Part shown: in pieces, positions 54,632-64,000 of the stretch
Layout: each line of letters opens with the position of its first letter
How positions within the stretch are numbered: position 1 is the stretch's first letter
Assembly (NCBI GenBank): GCA_029449235.1
Contig: JANATG010000001.1
Location: forward strand, 2,480,001 to 2,544,000
Reading direction: 5' to 3'
Origin: Linnemannia schmuckeri
Lineage: Eukaryota; Mortierellomycota; Mortierellomycetes; Mortierellales; Mortierellaceae
DNA length: 64,000 nt
Position numbers and translations under genes: made by a program
The notes under the pieces: model-generated
The model's database searches: none
Told to the model about the DNA's origin: nothing
What the model saw: the letters and a program-made list of their open reading frames with translations, nothing else

Positions 54632-57600
54632 TAATTTGACCACTAATCACTTTTATTGATTCTACCTCCTTGCTTCGACAAATGGATTCCTTGCAATTAG
54701 CTTTGAACCCAAGCGGATCGCACATTACCCCAACTCCATCATTGACATTGTTACAGCCAGCACTAATCAGGAAGAAGAACAACAACAGCTACAACAACAA
54801 CAACAACAACCATCAACACCAACCAGTTTCGTCGATGAGACTGACCCTCAACATACAGCCAGCCTGGAGGACAAGCATGAGGAAACAGACCCGTCGTCAC
54901 AACAAGGCGTGGACCAGTCTGTACCAACACTGTCTGTCCAGCCCAACACTGTGGTCACTACGCGTCCCCGACGCGCTACGTTTGGAGCTTCTTCTCCACC
55001 TGCCATAGTGCCTGCTTCTCTCGTTACGAGATCTTCGCCCATTGGCACAGACGCCCTACTGGATGGCCAATCTCTTCAGCAGCAGCAGCAACAACAATAC
55101 CAGGCGACAACAACATCTACGGACAGTCCTGCTCCACACCTCAGCACTGCCCCAACAGAAGAGCACTACTACTCCCAGGACAATGCGCCAAATCACGACA
55201 AGGTTCTCCAGCAGCAATTAGCGGACACTCAATTGTCGCCCTCTTCTGAGCAATCTCACAATGTCGATGCCGATGAACAACAAGGACACCACGTGATGGA
55301 TCGCCAACAACAGCAACCAACCATGGTCGAACTCGTGATGGCACAAAAGAGACTCGACGCCGCCTTCAGCTTCAACGAGGAGCTATACGAGTATCCGATC
55401 CCAAGGCTCTTTGTCCTCCTTCCACCCTCCTTCACAAACAAGAATCCGAGCGGAGAGCCCCTGCAGAATTTTCGACTTTACTTTCTCTGCGAGTGCGGTG
55501 ACCAATGCGACAATCACAACAACAACAGCAGTAACAACAGCTCGACAGCAGATTTCGGCGGCCCGTCCAACCAACCAACTCCCAAGCCCACAACAGAACA
55601 ACCTGAAACCAAATCAAGGATGATGGTACACTTGGTCAAACACGCTGGATATGAGGTCACCAGGACGGCAGAGTTTATCGAAAAGTATGGATCCTATGTC
55701 CTGGGCATGCTCGCGGTCCTTAAGCATTCGATGACGCTCACAGCATTAACGAGTCCTGAACTGGGCGTATTCCATGAAAGAGGCGATCCTTCTTCCAAGG
55801 CGACGAAGAACATGGTTAGAGACACGATAACCACCATCAACACAGCAATCGACTCTCTGGAAAAAACTTTGGGTCTTGGCAACGACCATGATGCGACGAC
55901 CAATAAGCCCAATTCCGATACTTTGGGAGCCTGCGAAACGTTCAAGAATCTCCGAGCATTGGATGGAGCAGACCATCGGCGGCTGGACACATTTTTGCGT
56001 AGCCACAATCACGACGGCTTCTTGGGCGACTTGTACAGGACCACAGTGGAGACGGACCGTACCAAGTGGGTGTGCTTTGAACATTACCGGACCCTTTACT
56101 CTGTTTCCAGTATGACCTCTTTCATCAAAGCCGTTGAGGCCAATGGCGGAGCATACAGTCCTTATCTCAGCAAGGCCGTCATCAATCTCACCTCCAGCAC
56201 GGCCGCCAAGGACTTTTTCGGGAAACTCGCCTCACAGGCATTGGCACTGGACGAGCTCGACATTGCTCTAGACTGGAAGTTTGGATCATCCGACCTTGCC
56301 GCCCTAGCGAGCGCGGTCACTCAGTCCAACTTGCGAGTTCTGAGACTAGATATGAGAGACGACAAGGGCAAGAAGTCGGCTTTTGAGGGCATGTCGCTAG
56401 GCAAAGGCCGATACCACCCCTTGGTCCAGATGGTCTCCAGCAAGAAACTGCGGGGCGTGTTCTTCTCCAATGTTCATCACCTCGGATCTCGAGTATCCGG
56501 CCTTCCTCAGAACCACATCATCTGCACCTTGCAACGCTTCCACCTTTTGAACGTCATCGAATCCGCGGATCAAGTTCGGTTAGCCAACATCCTCACCAGC
56601 TGCCCAAGCCTCATCGACCTGCGCCTCGGATCATTTTCAAGCCAAAGGAAGATGCACCCCACCTTGTATTACGCGATCGCCTCGTTGAAACATCTGAAGA
56701 ACTTGCACATCTACAGCATGGACACAGGATTGTCGGACGCCAACGTTTCGGGCGACACGATAAAGTGGGAAGACGCCTCCCTGTCGACGGATACTCTCAA
56801 GGGGCTTGTCAGCACAGGGTATGTGATGAATCGCGCTAAACTCGAGGGCCTCATCCAGGCGTCGTCAGGAATTATGGAGGTGCTAGTCTTGGAGTTTACA
56901 GAAAAGAAATGGCAGACTGTGGAGCTGTCGCCAGTCCACTACCGAGGGGTTCCCAGCATGTTCCAGCGCCAATCGCTCGCCGCAATTAGCCATGGTGCCC
57001 GCCCATTCTCCAGGTTGACACATCTCCATCTGGGAACAGGAATCACGAATTCTTCGATTGAGATGTTGGCCTCGGTTGTCTGGAACTTGAGTCTTGTCCA
57101 CTTTGGCGCTGACGAGCATTCCAAACGCCTTCTCAAGTACGTCAACTTTGCATCCCTCAAGTCGCTCAGTCTGACCGATCTCACAGAAGACGACATGCAT
57201 CCACTTTTCGAGGCCTTTTTGGACGAGAACCGCCCATGCCAACTCGACCGAATGGACCTCAAGATAGCTGGCAAAATCCTGATCGTGCCAGACCTGCTTC
57301 ACAAGATCGCCCTGAAGCGGTTGGAACTGGTTGAAATCAATCGAGATGGCATGTCCAAAATCATGCCAATCCTGAATCTCAGTCGGCTCGAGGTGTTGTC
57401 GGCCCAGTTCCGTAGTGAATCCGCGTCCACTGAAGATTATTACTACGACGCTGTCGAGTATGCGTTGGCTGCACGGGTCAAGGAATTGGGAGACAACTTT
57501 TTGCTCCAGTGCGAGAAAGACAGCCCGGTGCCGTCCAGTTCTCTGGAGGCGAGGTTAGAGGGAGGTTTCTCTCGACTGAAAGCACAACATATTGTGTTTG

Positions 57601-57659
57601 TCAAGCGGACTGAGTTGGATAACCAGCATTGGCATTCTATTCTGTCGACTGTTTTATGA
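54350..57659 (+). CDS. Module + central domain + LRR protein, 1046 aa
   Basis: Exons 54350-54531 (182 nt) and 54701-57659, joined at phase 2. The N-terminal module (1-80) reads MEPYQQFRLGSRIEALAVRR, YNRLSDIQHYFPSAW, INILFLEDENEQ, then CFEPKRIAHYPNSIIDIV. A Gln/Ser/Thr-rich linker follows (about 85-285). A central domain (about 288-527) shows YPIPRLFVLLPP, FRLYFLCECGDQC, HLVKHAGYEVTRTAEF, KYGSYVLGML, LDGADHRRLDTFL, FLGDLYRTTV and TKWVCFEHYRTLY. I recall a similar unnamed block in other Mortierella-like proteins but cannot name its function. The rest (about 532-1040) is LRR-like (RLTHLHLGTGITN, SLKSLSLTDL, LSRLEVLSAQF). There is no signal peptide or membrane span, so it is presumably cytosolic or nuclear. 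The multi-domain layout with a variable repeat tail recalls recognition proteins, an inference only. Intron 1 has a T27 tract. Confidence 0.85.
54601..54627 (+). repeat. T27 tract in intron 1 of the 1046-aa gene
   Basis: A T homopolymer of about 27 bases in the single intron, upstream of the TTGCAATTAG acceptor. Confidence 0.85.
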
Positions 57660-59160
57660 TCACAAATAAAGTGCGTCCTTTCTTTTTATTACGATTGATG
57701 TTCCTGGCGATGTCATCATCGAGGCAATCATTAGCCTCTTAAAAAAAGAGGTAACGCCTCTAAACCCAAGGAACATTTTAAGACAACTCCCCTCACTTCA
57801 TACCTTTAAGATACGATCCTGCATATGTCGTCAGGTAAAATAGAGCCTCGACCTCTGCGTGAACGCGTGGATTCATTCCTCTTGTCTCTTATCTCTTGTC
57901 TCTTGTCTCTTTTTTCTTTCTTTCCTAATAGTCGTTACACGTTATCCCAAGTCAGAGCATCTTCATCTCCATCGTTATGACTACTAAAAAGCAAAAAAGA
58001 AAGAAAAAAAAAAAAGAAATAAAAATGTTATCAGTATCATTTTCTTCGACGCGTATCAGGTCTCGAGTAAAATGGACTTTTGACAAACTGTATTGGGTAG
58101 CAGTAGTCTGAGGTTCGCCGCCTGTTCCAACTTTGAGAGTAATATAAAGTAGAGGATAGATGCCCTCGGAAACATCCCAAATATGCAATGCAGCTGGCAT
58201 ACGTGTCAACCAGAAAAAAAAAAAAAAAAAGTTCACACGCGGGCCTAGAATTTCGATGGAGGGACCAAACGAACAAGAAACATAAAAAAGGAAATGTTAT
58301 GCTTTTTTATTTCCCTCTACTTCCCTTTTTTTTCTCCAGAGTGCATAGGGGATGCATTTTCGCTTTGAAAATTCTGTTCATCCGCTTTTTTCACGCGCCT
58401 TTTTATACACAGAAAGAGATAACGGTGGTTGAAAAGAGTGAAGATAGAAGATAAATGCTCCTTCCTCAGTGTCGTTACACAAACAAGAGGTGTCCATGGG
58501 TCAACATTATGCAAAACCGAAGGGTTATCATTTTTGTACTGCATTGCAAATGGAGTAGAAAATACGGAAGTCGTTAGTGACAAAAATCTAAGGGGAAGTT
58601 ATTTACAGGGAAAAAAAACCACACACGCCGACGCCTGTGGTTTAGAGGGGAAAAGGGAGGAAATGACGTTGCTCTCTCGCCTTTGATGCCTCGGCATGCG
58701 TTCGTCCCTTTCCTAGAAAACTAATTGCATATGCTGTATTCAGTCAGGGTCACTGACCCAAACGTACATTAACCCCCCCCCCTTCCTCCCAAAAAAAAAG
58801 TGCCAATGGAAAATGTATAAAAGCAAGCTTCTAAATATCAACCCCTTTTGATCTCACAAAAATCGCCTTTCACACACATTCATCCTGCTACGACAAAGTG
58901 TCTCTGTTTCCTATCCCACCAAGAACAGCAGCTGTTGGTAAGGACAACTCGATAAACGTGATCATAACAAACAAGATAGTACGGCAAGGAAGGATTAACT
59001 TCCTGTGTAATGGTGGGAGTCAAAGGTAGGAGCAAAATGACAAGAGTTACTAATTACCGAACGAATGATTGAACCTCGCTTGCTGCAAAAATGATAGACA
59101 CACAAGAAGCAAGGATATACCAGGCCCCCACTTCTCTCTCTCACACACACAAGGAACACA
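57660..59160. promoter_or_regulatory. 1.5-kb spacer; SET-gene promoter with TATA box and possible 5'UTR intron
   Basis: A/T-rich with A and T homopolymers and a C11 run near 58771. TATAAAAG at 58816-58823 lies about 340 bases before the SET gene's ATG. A GTAAGG donor near 58939 and a CCAG acceptor near 59122, followed by CT-rich sequence, could define an intron in the 5' leader; this is untested. No gene in the first kilobase. Confidence 0.45.
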
Positions 59161-59715
59161 ATGTTGGCGTCTAATAGCCACCCTCAAACGACCAAGGTTC
59201 CAAACTCGGAGGAAACCATGAAGTTACCCGCAGAGAACAGGACCTTCCCATGCAAGTCGTTGACCAAAGGCGTTATCAGTCACGGCCGCCCCTATCCAAG
59301 CTCTCCCATCGATGTCTCATTCGGCAAGGGTCTCGTCGCCACGCAGGACTGCCCTGTAGGGACAGTGATGGAGAAGTTCGAGGGACCTGTTGTGGAGTAC
59401 TCGGAGCTCGGATCAGACGATATCATCTATGCACTCAACTTTTGGCAGGACAACCAGTGGAAGTGGGTGATCGCCACGACGCCCGCCATCTATGCCAACC
59501 ATAGTTGTCGACCCAACTCGACCATCAATGACATGCAGGAGATCGTCGCCATCCGACCGATCAAGGCTGGAGAGCATATTACTTTTGTTTACAACTACGG
59601 CACGGCCGAGGACAAGTGGGACCCATTGTGGACGTTCGAGTGCCAATGTGGCGCAAAGAAATGTCAAGGGTTGGTCAACTGTTACAGGCCATGGGAGCCA
59701 CTGTACGATGAGTAA
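59161..59715 (+). CDS. SET-domain protein, 184 aa
   Basis: Single-exon gene encoding a compact SET fold, the catalytic domain of S-adenosylmethionine-dependent protein-lysine methyltransferases. Visible motifs are the SET-N GKGLVATQDCPVGTV, YALNFWQDNQWKWV, the cofactor/active-site signature ANHSCRPNS, and the pseudoknot strand GEHITFVYNYGT. A post-SET-like CQCGAKKCQG follows, although only three or four cysteines remain to bind zinc. There is no reader domain or pre-SET. The expected catalytic Tyr is plausibly in FVYNY. Small SET proteins of this kind occur in fungi and bacteria, and substrates need not be histones. It sits between two module-containing loci, which may be incidental. Confidence 0.85.
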   Translation: MLASNSHPQTTKVPNSEETMKLPAENRTFPCKSLTKGVISHGRPYPSSPIDVSFGKGLVATQDCPVGTVMEKFEGPVVEYSELGSDDIIYALNFWQDNQWKWVIATTPAIYANHSCRPNSTINDMQEIVAIRPIKAGEHITFVYNYGTAEDKWDPLWTFECQCGAKKCQGLVNCYRPWEPLYDE

Positions 59716-60173
59716 TAAATATTTCTTGGATGCCATTCCTCTGCGTGGGAAAAAAAAAGGCCCTGATGGAATATTTTAAAGGTCTGTGCACTGTACTTGA
59801 GCAATTGAGCCAGGAAGAAGAGAGAGAGTACCAATGGCAACTGAGAATAATACAGCAAATAGTTACGACTTGACAGTATTCGCGAGCAGGTTTTGTTGAG
59901 GGCGAGAGCAAGGCAAAGCGCATGAAAAACATGAGAACAATGGGTAAGGACGTGCATGCAAGTAAACACGCAATCAAGGCAGGTTGCGCTTCTTTCGGTC
60001 AGGGAACTGGACTGATTAATTTTTAAGCCCTCCATTGAGCTGAATGCGAATTTTTTTTTTCTTGTTCATTTATCCTGGTCTGCTTTCGCCCTGCTCTCCT
60101 TTCACAACAACTACAAATATTACGCGTTCTTCCTTCCATCTCCCAACACATTTTGCCGGTTCACAGTATTGAT
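59716..60173. other. Spacer between the SET gene and the module relic
   Basis: A/T-rich with a pyrimidine-rich leader before 60174 similar in texture to the leaders of the intact module genes. No gene. Confidence 0.5.
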
Positions 60174-60354
60174 ATGGCACCGCACCGACGCTTCCAACAA
60201 GACAAGACTGTCGATTTCATTGCTGTCCGAAAGGACAAGACCATCGGCGAAACCCACAATCATGTATCGGATACCCAAGGATCTTTCCTGGTGCCTCCTT
60301 GTTTAAGATCAATGGTGTGCATCTGAACTACCTCGAGGACGAACACGAACAAGC
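60174..60354 (+). pseudogene. Exon-1-only relic of the N-terminal module
   Basis: ATG 60174 opens MAPHRRFQQDKTVDFIAVRK and then HVSDTQ. The family continues in a frame shifted by one base as IFPGASLFKINGVHLNYLEDEHEQ, split here as two short strings, ending before a GTACGC donor at phase 2. From ATG to donor is 181 nt, whereas both intact large paralogues have exactly 182 nt, so a single-base deletion near 60270-60285 explains the break. No HYPxxIIDVV second exon was found in the following kilobase. It is a dead duplicate retaining the first exon and its splice donor. Confidence 0.7.
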
Positions 60355-61304
60355 GTACGCTAGCATAAACAAAGACTACATTTACGTGTGAAGAGCAAAG
60401 AGAAGCCAAACTCTAGAATTATGCTTTTTTGTTGCTCTGCTTAGTGATATTTAAACTTACTTGCGTTGACGTTAGTTTTGAATCTAGGAGGTTCGCTCAC
60501 CCTGTGCAAGGTTTTTTGTGGCAGCCCCAGACAGTACTTTTTAGTCAAAAAAACAATGCTCCTCATATGAGGCGTGGTCGGAATAAGTCCTCCGATTGAC
60601 GGTAAAGTAAAAAAGAAAAAAAAAAAGGTAACCACCGCCTTTTTTAAATCAAGTAACACGAGCGTGAAAATTAAAGTCGAAAGAAATGGAAAACGAAAAG
60701 AAAGTGTTGTGTTCGCCTTGGAGATTATGCCAGGACAGCAGTGTGGTCTTTTGAATCTTTCAAAATAAAAAAAAAATGACGTTCCTGAAGAGAATACCTG
60801 TAGATACTGTCCCCTCGCCACAAAAAAAAAAAACAAGGACGCAGGATTCGGGCTGTGTAAGGTTTCTGTTGTTTGTGTCGCAAACACAGGATAAGGCATG
60901 ACCATGACCTATTACCCTCTTCTGTTTGCATGAAAAGACACCAAATAAAGCTATGTTCTCTTCAATTGACCCAAAGTACATTCTCATGGCGAGGAAAAGG
61001 AGCGAGCATTTAGAAATAGAAAGCAATAGAAAAGGCAAGCAAGGGTGAAAGATGAGGAGTTTCGTAATGGCACAGATTTATTGTCAATGTGCAAAACCCG
61101 CTTTGACCCACTGCTTCCCCTGTACGTAAGTATTTAAACTTAGAACAGGGGTAGTTTTTTTTTTTTCTGCTCTTTCTTTCTTTCTTTCTTTCTTTCTTTT
61201 TTCTCAAACATCAAAATCACACACTCACATACAACAACAAGCATCTCTACAATAACCACAACGCACCCAAAGGCACAGCGACAGCACGACGAACACTCGT
61301 AAAA
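60355..61304. other. Spacer upstream of the 701-aa gene
   Basis: A/T-rich, several A homopolymers (for example 60611-60627, 60820-60834), then a (CTTT)n tract at about 61168-61200 and a leader. No coding signal. The missing exon 2 of the relic was looked for here and not seen. Confidence 0.5.
61164..61200 (+). repeat. CTTT microsatellite
   Basis: Roughly eight tandem CTTT/TTTC units about 105 bases before the start codon of the 701-aa gene. Confidence 0.85.
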
Positions 61305-63545
61305 ATGGACGAGTATCAAACGTTTCAATGCGGCTCTAGTATACAGCGCCTTGCTGTTCGATGGGACACTACCCGACAATACCACTACAGTCGACTGAAA
61401 GATGTTCAGGAAGTCTTTCCTCATGCTGTCCGCTTCAGACGTCGCGGGATTATCATATTCTACATTGAGGACGAGAATGAAGAGTAGTAAGTCATTCTAA
61501 CAGGGTCTTGTTTTTCTGTTGTTTTGCGTTTACTTCCCTAGTTGGAGTTACCTGGAAATTCTGAGCCAGGTAAATAGAAAATTATCAAACTGATACACTT
61601 TTTTTTCCTACTTTTTACCAGCATCGAGCCAAGACGGATCATGCACTACCCAGGTGACGTTATCGAAGTGGTTACCAACGACAGTTCAGACTTCACTCTC
61701 CTGACCCCCCCAACTGTTCACGTCCAAGGAAAGGGCGCGTCCAATCATGGTGCCGCTGCTACAGTCCCAGGAACAACCCGCTCTAGGCCAGACAACTCAA
61801 GTCCTCTTATGAACAAAACTCATGGTTTGACCTCTCCACCACTGCTGAACGACCAGCCTGTTTTCTCGTCTCCTTCTCCTTCTTCTCTTCCCGCACCTTC
61901 ACCAGCGGTGTTGTCACAGACCAGGACAACTCAAAGGCCCCTCTCGCCTCCTCCCCAGCACTATTCCCCTGCTTCGTCTCCCTCACCTGAGCCGGACTTT
62001 GAATTTGTGGACGAGGCTACGCCTGTCACGAACTCCTTTGCCAAGAAGGTCTTCGTCTCCAACAACCTCCGCCAGCTGGTCGAGAAGAGTAATGGCACGT
62101 ATGATGAGGAGGCTCAAAAGATTACTCTGAGTCTTGTTTCATCTTCAGACTCGAGGCAGTTCTTTGAAAAGCTGGTCAAGGATGCCAAGAAGACAAAGGA
62201 GCTGGACGTTACGCTCGACTATAATTTTAATGCAGCCGACAGCGAAAATCTGGTCAACAGGGTCTACAAGACCGATGTCGCCTTCTTGCGCCTTGACCTC
62301 AAAGGAACCTGGGAGGAGCAACCCGAACAGATTAGAAAGGGCGACAATCCAAAGTACTACAAGCTCCATACGCTGTTGTGGAACAAGAAACTCAAGGGCC
62401 TCATCCTCGAAAATGCGACTTATTTCGGACTGCGGACCAATTTCCCGCCCATAAACATGCTTTATTCCAATCTGCGTCTGCTCCATTTTCTGATCAAGAT
62501 CGAGTCGTCGAGTGAGTCCCAGTTGTGTGCACTGCTCATTGCCTGTCCCAATCTCTATGACCTGAGGCTTGGTAATTTCCAGACCCCGGGCGAGACGCAC
62601 CTAAAGATGGAGCTTGTCATTGGCAAGCTAAAAAAGCTCAGGACCCTTCACATCTACAACACCACCTACAGCTCGATAATCTCTGCAAAAGACAAGGCTA
62701 ACCCTCGCTGGAAAACCATCCCACAGAGCGACAAACCTATCAAGAATATTGTTCGTACTGGTTGTGGTGTCAACCAACCACAGCTCCAAGAGGTCATCGG
62801 ACGGTCAGCCGGCATAATCGAGGTCCTGATGCTCCAGTACCCTAAGATCCCAAGCGAACCTCTCGAGTTGCGTCCCTCAGCCTCCATTGGTCAACCTTAC
62901 TTCAAGTTGACTCATCTCGATCTCCAAGTTGTTCTGTCGACCAAATCTCTATCTAGATTACGCCAGACTTTGCCACAGCTGAGTCTCACTCATCTGGGAG
63001 TCAACAGCCACTCCAAGGAACTCCTCCAGTATGTCAAATTCGAAACCCTCAAGTCGATCAGCCTGACAGACTTGAGCGAGGCAGACCTTAGGCGCTTCAG
63101 AAGCGAGTCACTCATGAACTTTAAATCTTGGAAACTCAAGACCATCCGCCTCCACAACATCCACAATATCCAGGCTCTCCGGATCCTCCTGTCACGCCCT
63201 ATGCGCCGCATCTTTTTGAGCCAGCCCTCCCTCGAGTCCCTGAGGATGACGCTTGGCAATCTTGATTTTTCTGAACTCGAGGTCCTGTCGATCCGGTCCT
63301 TCGAGTATGACTGGGTCACTGAAGCGATCCTTGCGAACAAAGCTGCGAAATTCAACAACCGCATGAAAGTTGAATTGTGTGTACCTGCTCGCGAGGCTAT
63401 GAGTGACATCTATGACGAAAATGTTCGACCCTTGGTGGGTTCCAAGCTAAGACTTGCACGTGGGCGTGTCGAAATCCTGTCAGTCTTTCTCCAACAAGAG
63501 CGATACATCCAGGCGATACTTCCTGCCTACTCTCTTGCCAAATAA
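61305..63545 (+). CDS. Module + LRR protein, 701 aa (no central domain)
   Basis: Exons 61305-61486 (182 nt) and 61622-63545, joined GT-AG at phase 2. The module reads MDEYQTFQCGSSIQRLAVRW, YSRLKDVQEVFPHAV, GIIIFYIEDENEE, then YIEPRRIMHYPGDVIEVV, closely paralleling the 1046-aa protein. Residues of about 85-198 are a Pro/Ser/Thr-rich linker. From about 199 the LRR-like part aligns with the other protein: ITLSLVSSSDSRQFFEKL, KELDVTLDYNFNAAD, LKGLILENATYFGL, CPNLYDLRLGNFQTPG, GIIEVLMLQYPK, LKSISLTDLSEADL. The central RLF...KWVCF domain of the 1046-aa protein is absent and replaced by the linker. No signal peptide. The identical exon-1 length and intron phase show common origin by duplication. 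Confidence 0.85.
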
Positions 63546-64000
63546 TTGCAACACACATTTACGCTTTTTTGAGACATCTTTTTTCAAGCACCTTGCCAAT
63601 CGATTTTAAATAGTTTGAATGATCGCACATCTTTATTTATCTTCAAGCTACTATCCTGGATAATAAACCATCGCAAAAAGCCCTAAACAAGCAAGAAAAA
63701 GAGTCCTACAGAGTCGAGCCTTATGATACTGGCAATTCAAGGCGGGGAAGGGAAAAAGCGGAAATAATGGTGGATATGAGCACCCTAAGTAGTCTTTGTC
63801 TTTTTCCCCTCTTGTCAAGGTAGGATGCTGTAGTGGCTTTTTCTGTACTTTCAGTACACGATTTCCAATACTGTTTGGCGACGCTGCCAGAGATTCTTCC
63901 AATCCTACCAATAACGACTCCTTCTATCTCATATTATTCCTGAGTGTTCCCAGAGCTTCCTGTCGTTATGCACTACAAGTGCTCCTTTTCACATCCTTAA
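63546..64000. other. Terminal spacer
   Basis: A/T-rich 3' flank of the 701-aa gene with possible polyadenylation sites near 63655. Nothing else supported up to the window edge. Confidence 0.5.

Noticed and set aside
1..64000. CRISPR array, rRNA or tRNA genes, biosynthetic cluster
   Set aside because: No regularly spaced repeats, no conserved RNA-gene strings, and the single monooxygenase has no synthase or transporter neighbours.

Overview
This is nuclear DNA from a filamentous fungus. The genes carry short GT-AG introns (about 50-190 bases), start contexts and promoters are pyrimidine-rich, and there is no operon-like packing. The mixture of gene families (a fungal STK32/YANK kinase, a greatly expanded single-exon F-box/LRR family, and LRR proteins carrying an undescribed N-terminal module with a 'HYP..IID(V/I)V' signature) most resembles Mortierellomycota (Mortierella/Linnemannia/Podila-like). 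That placement is inference from remembered family patterns, not from a search.

There are two kinds of territory. From 1 to about 19.6 kb there is a conserved housekeeping block: beta-adaptin (partial), RNA polymerase III subunit RPC10, ribosomal protein uL1/L10a, an STK32-like kinase, a 3.8-kb purine/pyrimidine-biased gene desert, an orphan small gene, a probable LINE remnant, a small secreted cysteine-rich protein, guanylate kinase, and the mitochondrial MutS homologue MSH1. I rebuilt most of these exon by exon. Two first exons are only 5 and 7 nt long, and two introns look like GC-AG introns.

From 19.8 to 51.7 kb there is an accessory region dominated by F-box/LRR-like genes. I count 13 loci in at least three subfamilies: five intact (27.8, 29.4, 33.7-35.8, 38.1 and 39.3-41.6 kb), two truncated or frameshifted near the 3' end (30.7, 32.6 kb), and six decayed or probably decayed (19.8, 23.1, 26.5, 42.5, 44.9, 49.6 kb). 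An eight-exon FAD-dependent monooxygenase (47.1-49.3 kb) sits inside this array. The F-box proteins would be expected to act as substrate receptors of SCF ubiquitin ligases.

From 52.1 to 63.5 kb there is a second accessory family. It is defined by a 75-80-residue N-terminal module encoded across a conserved phase-2 intron. Four copies are present: a solo 100-aa gene (52.1 kb), a 1046-aa protein with an additional central domain and LRRs (54.4 kb), an exon-1-only relic with a one-base deletion (60.2 kb), and a 701-aa module+LRR protein lacking the central domain (61.3 kb). A small SET-domain protein lies between them. This set is the best candidate in the window for an undescribed modular (recognition-like) system. 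I saw no tRNA, rRNA or CRISPR array.
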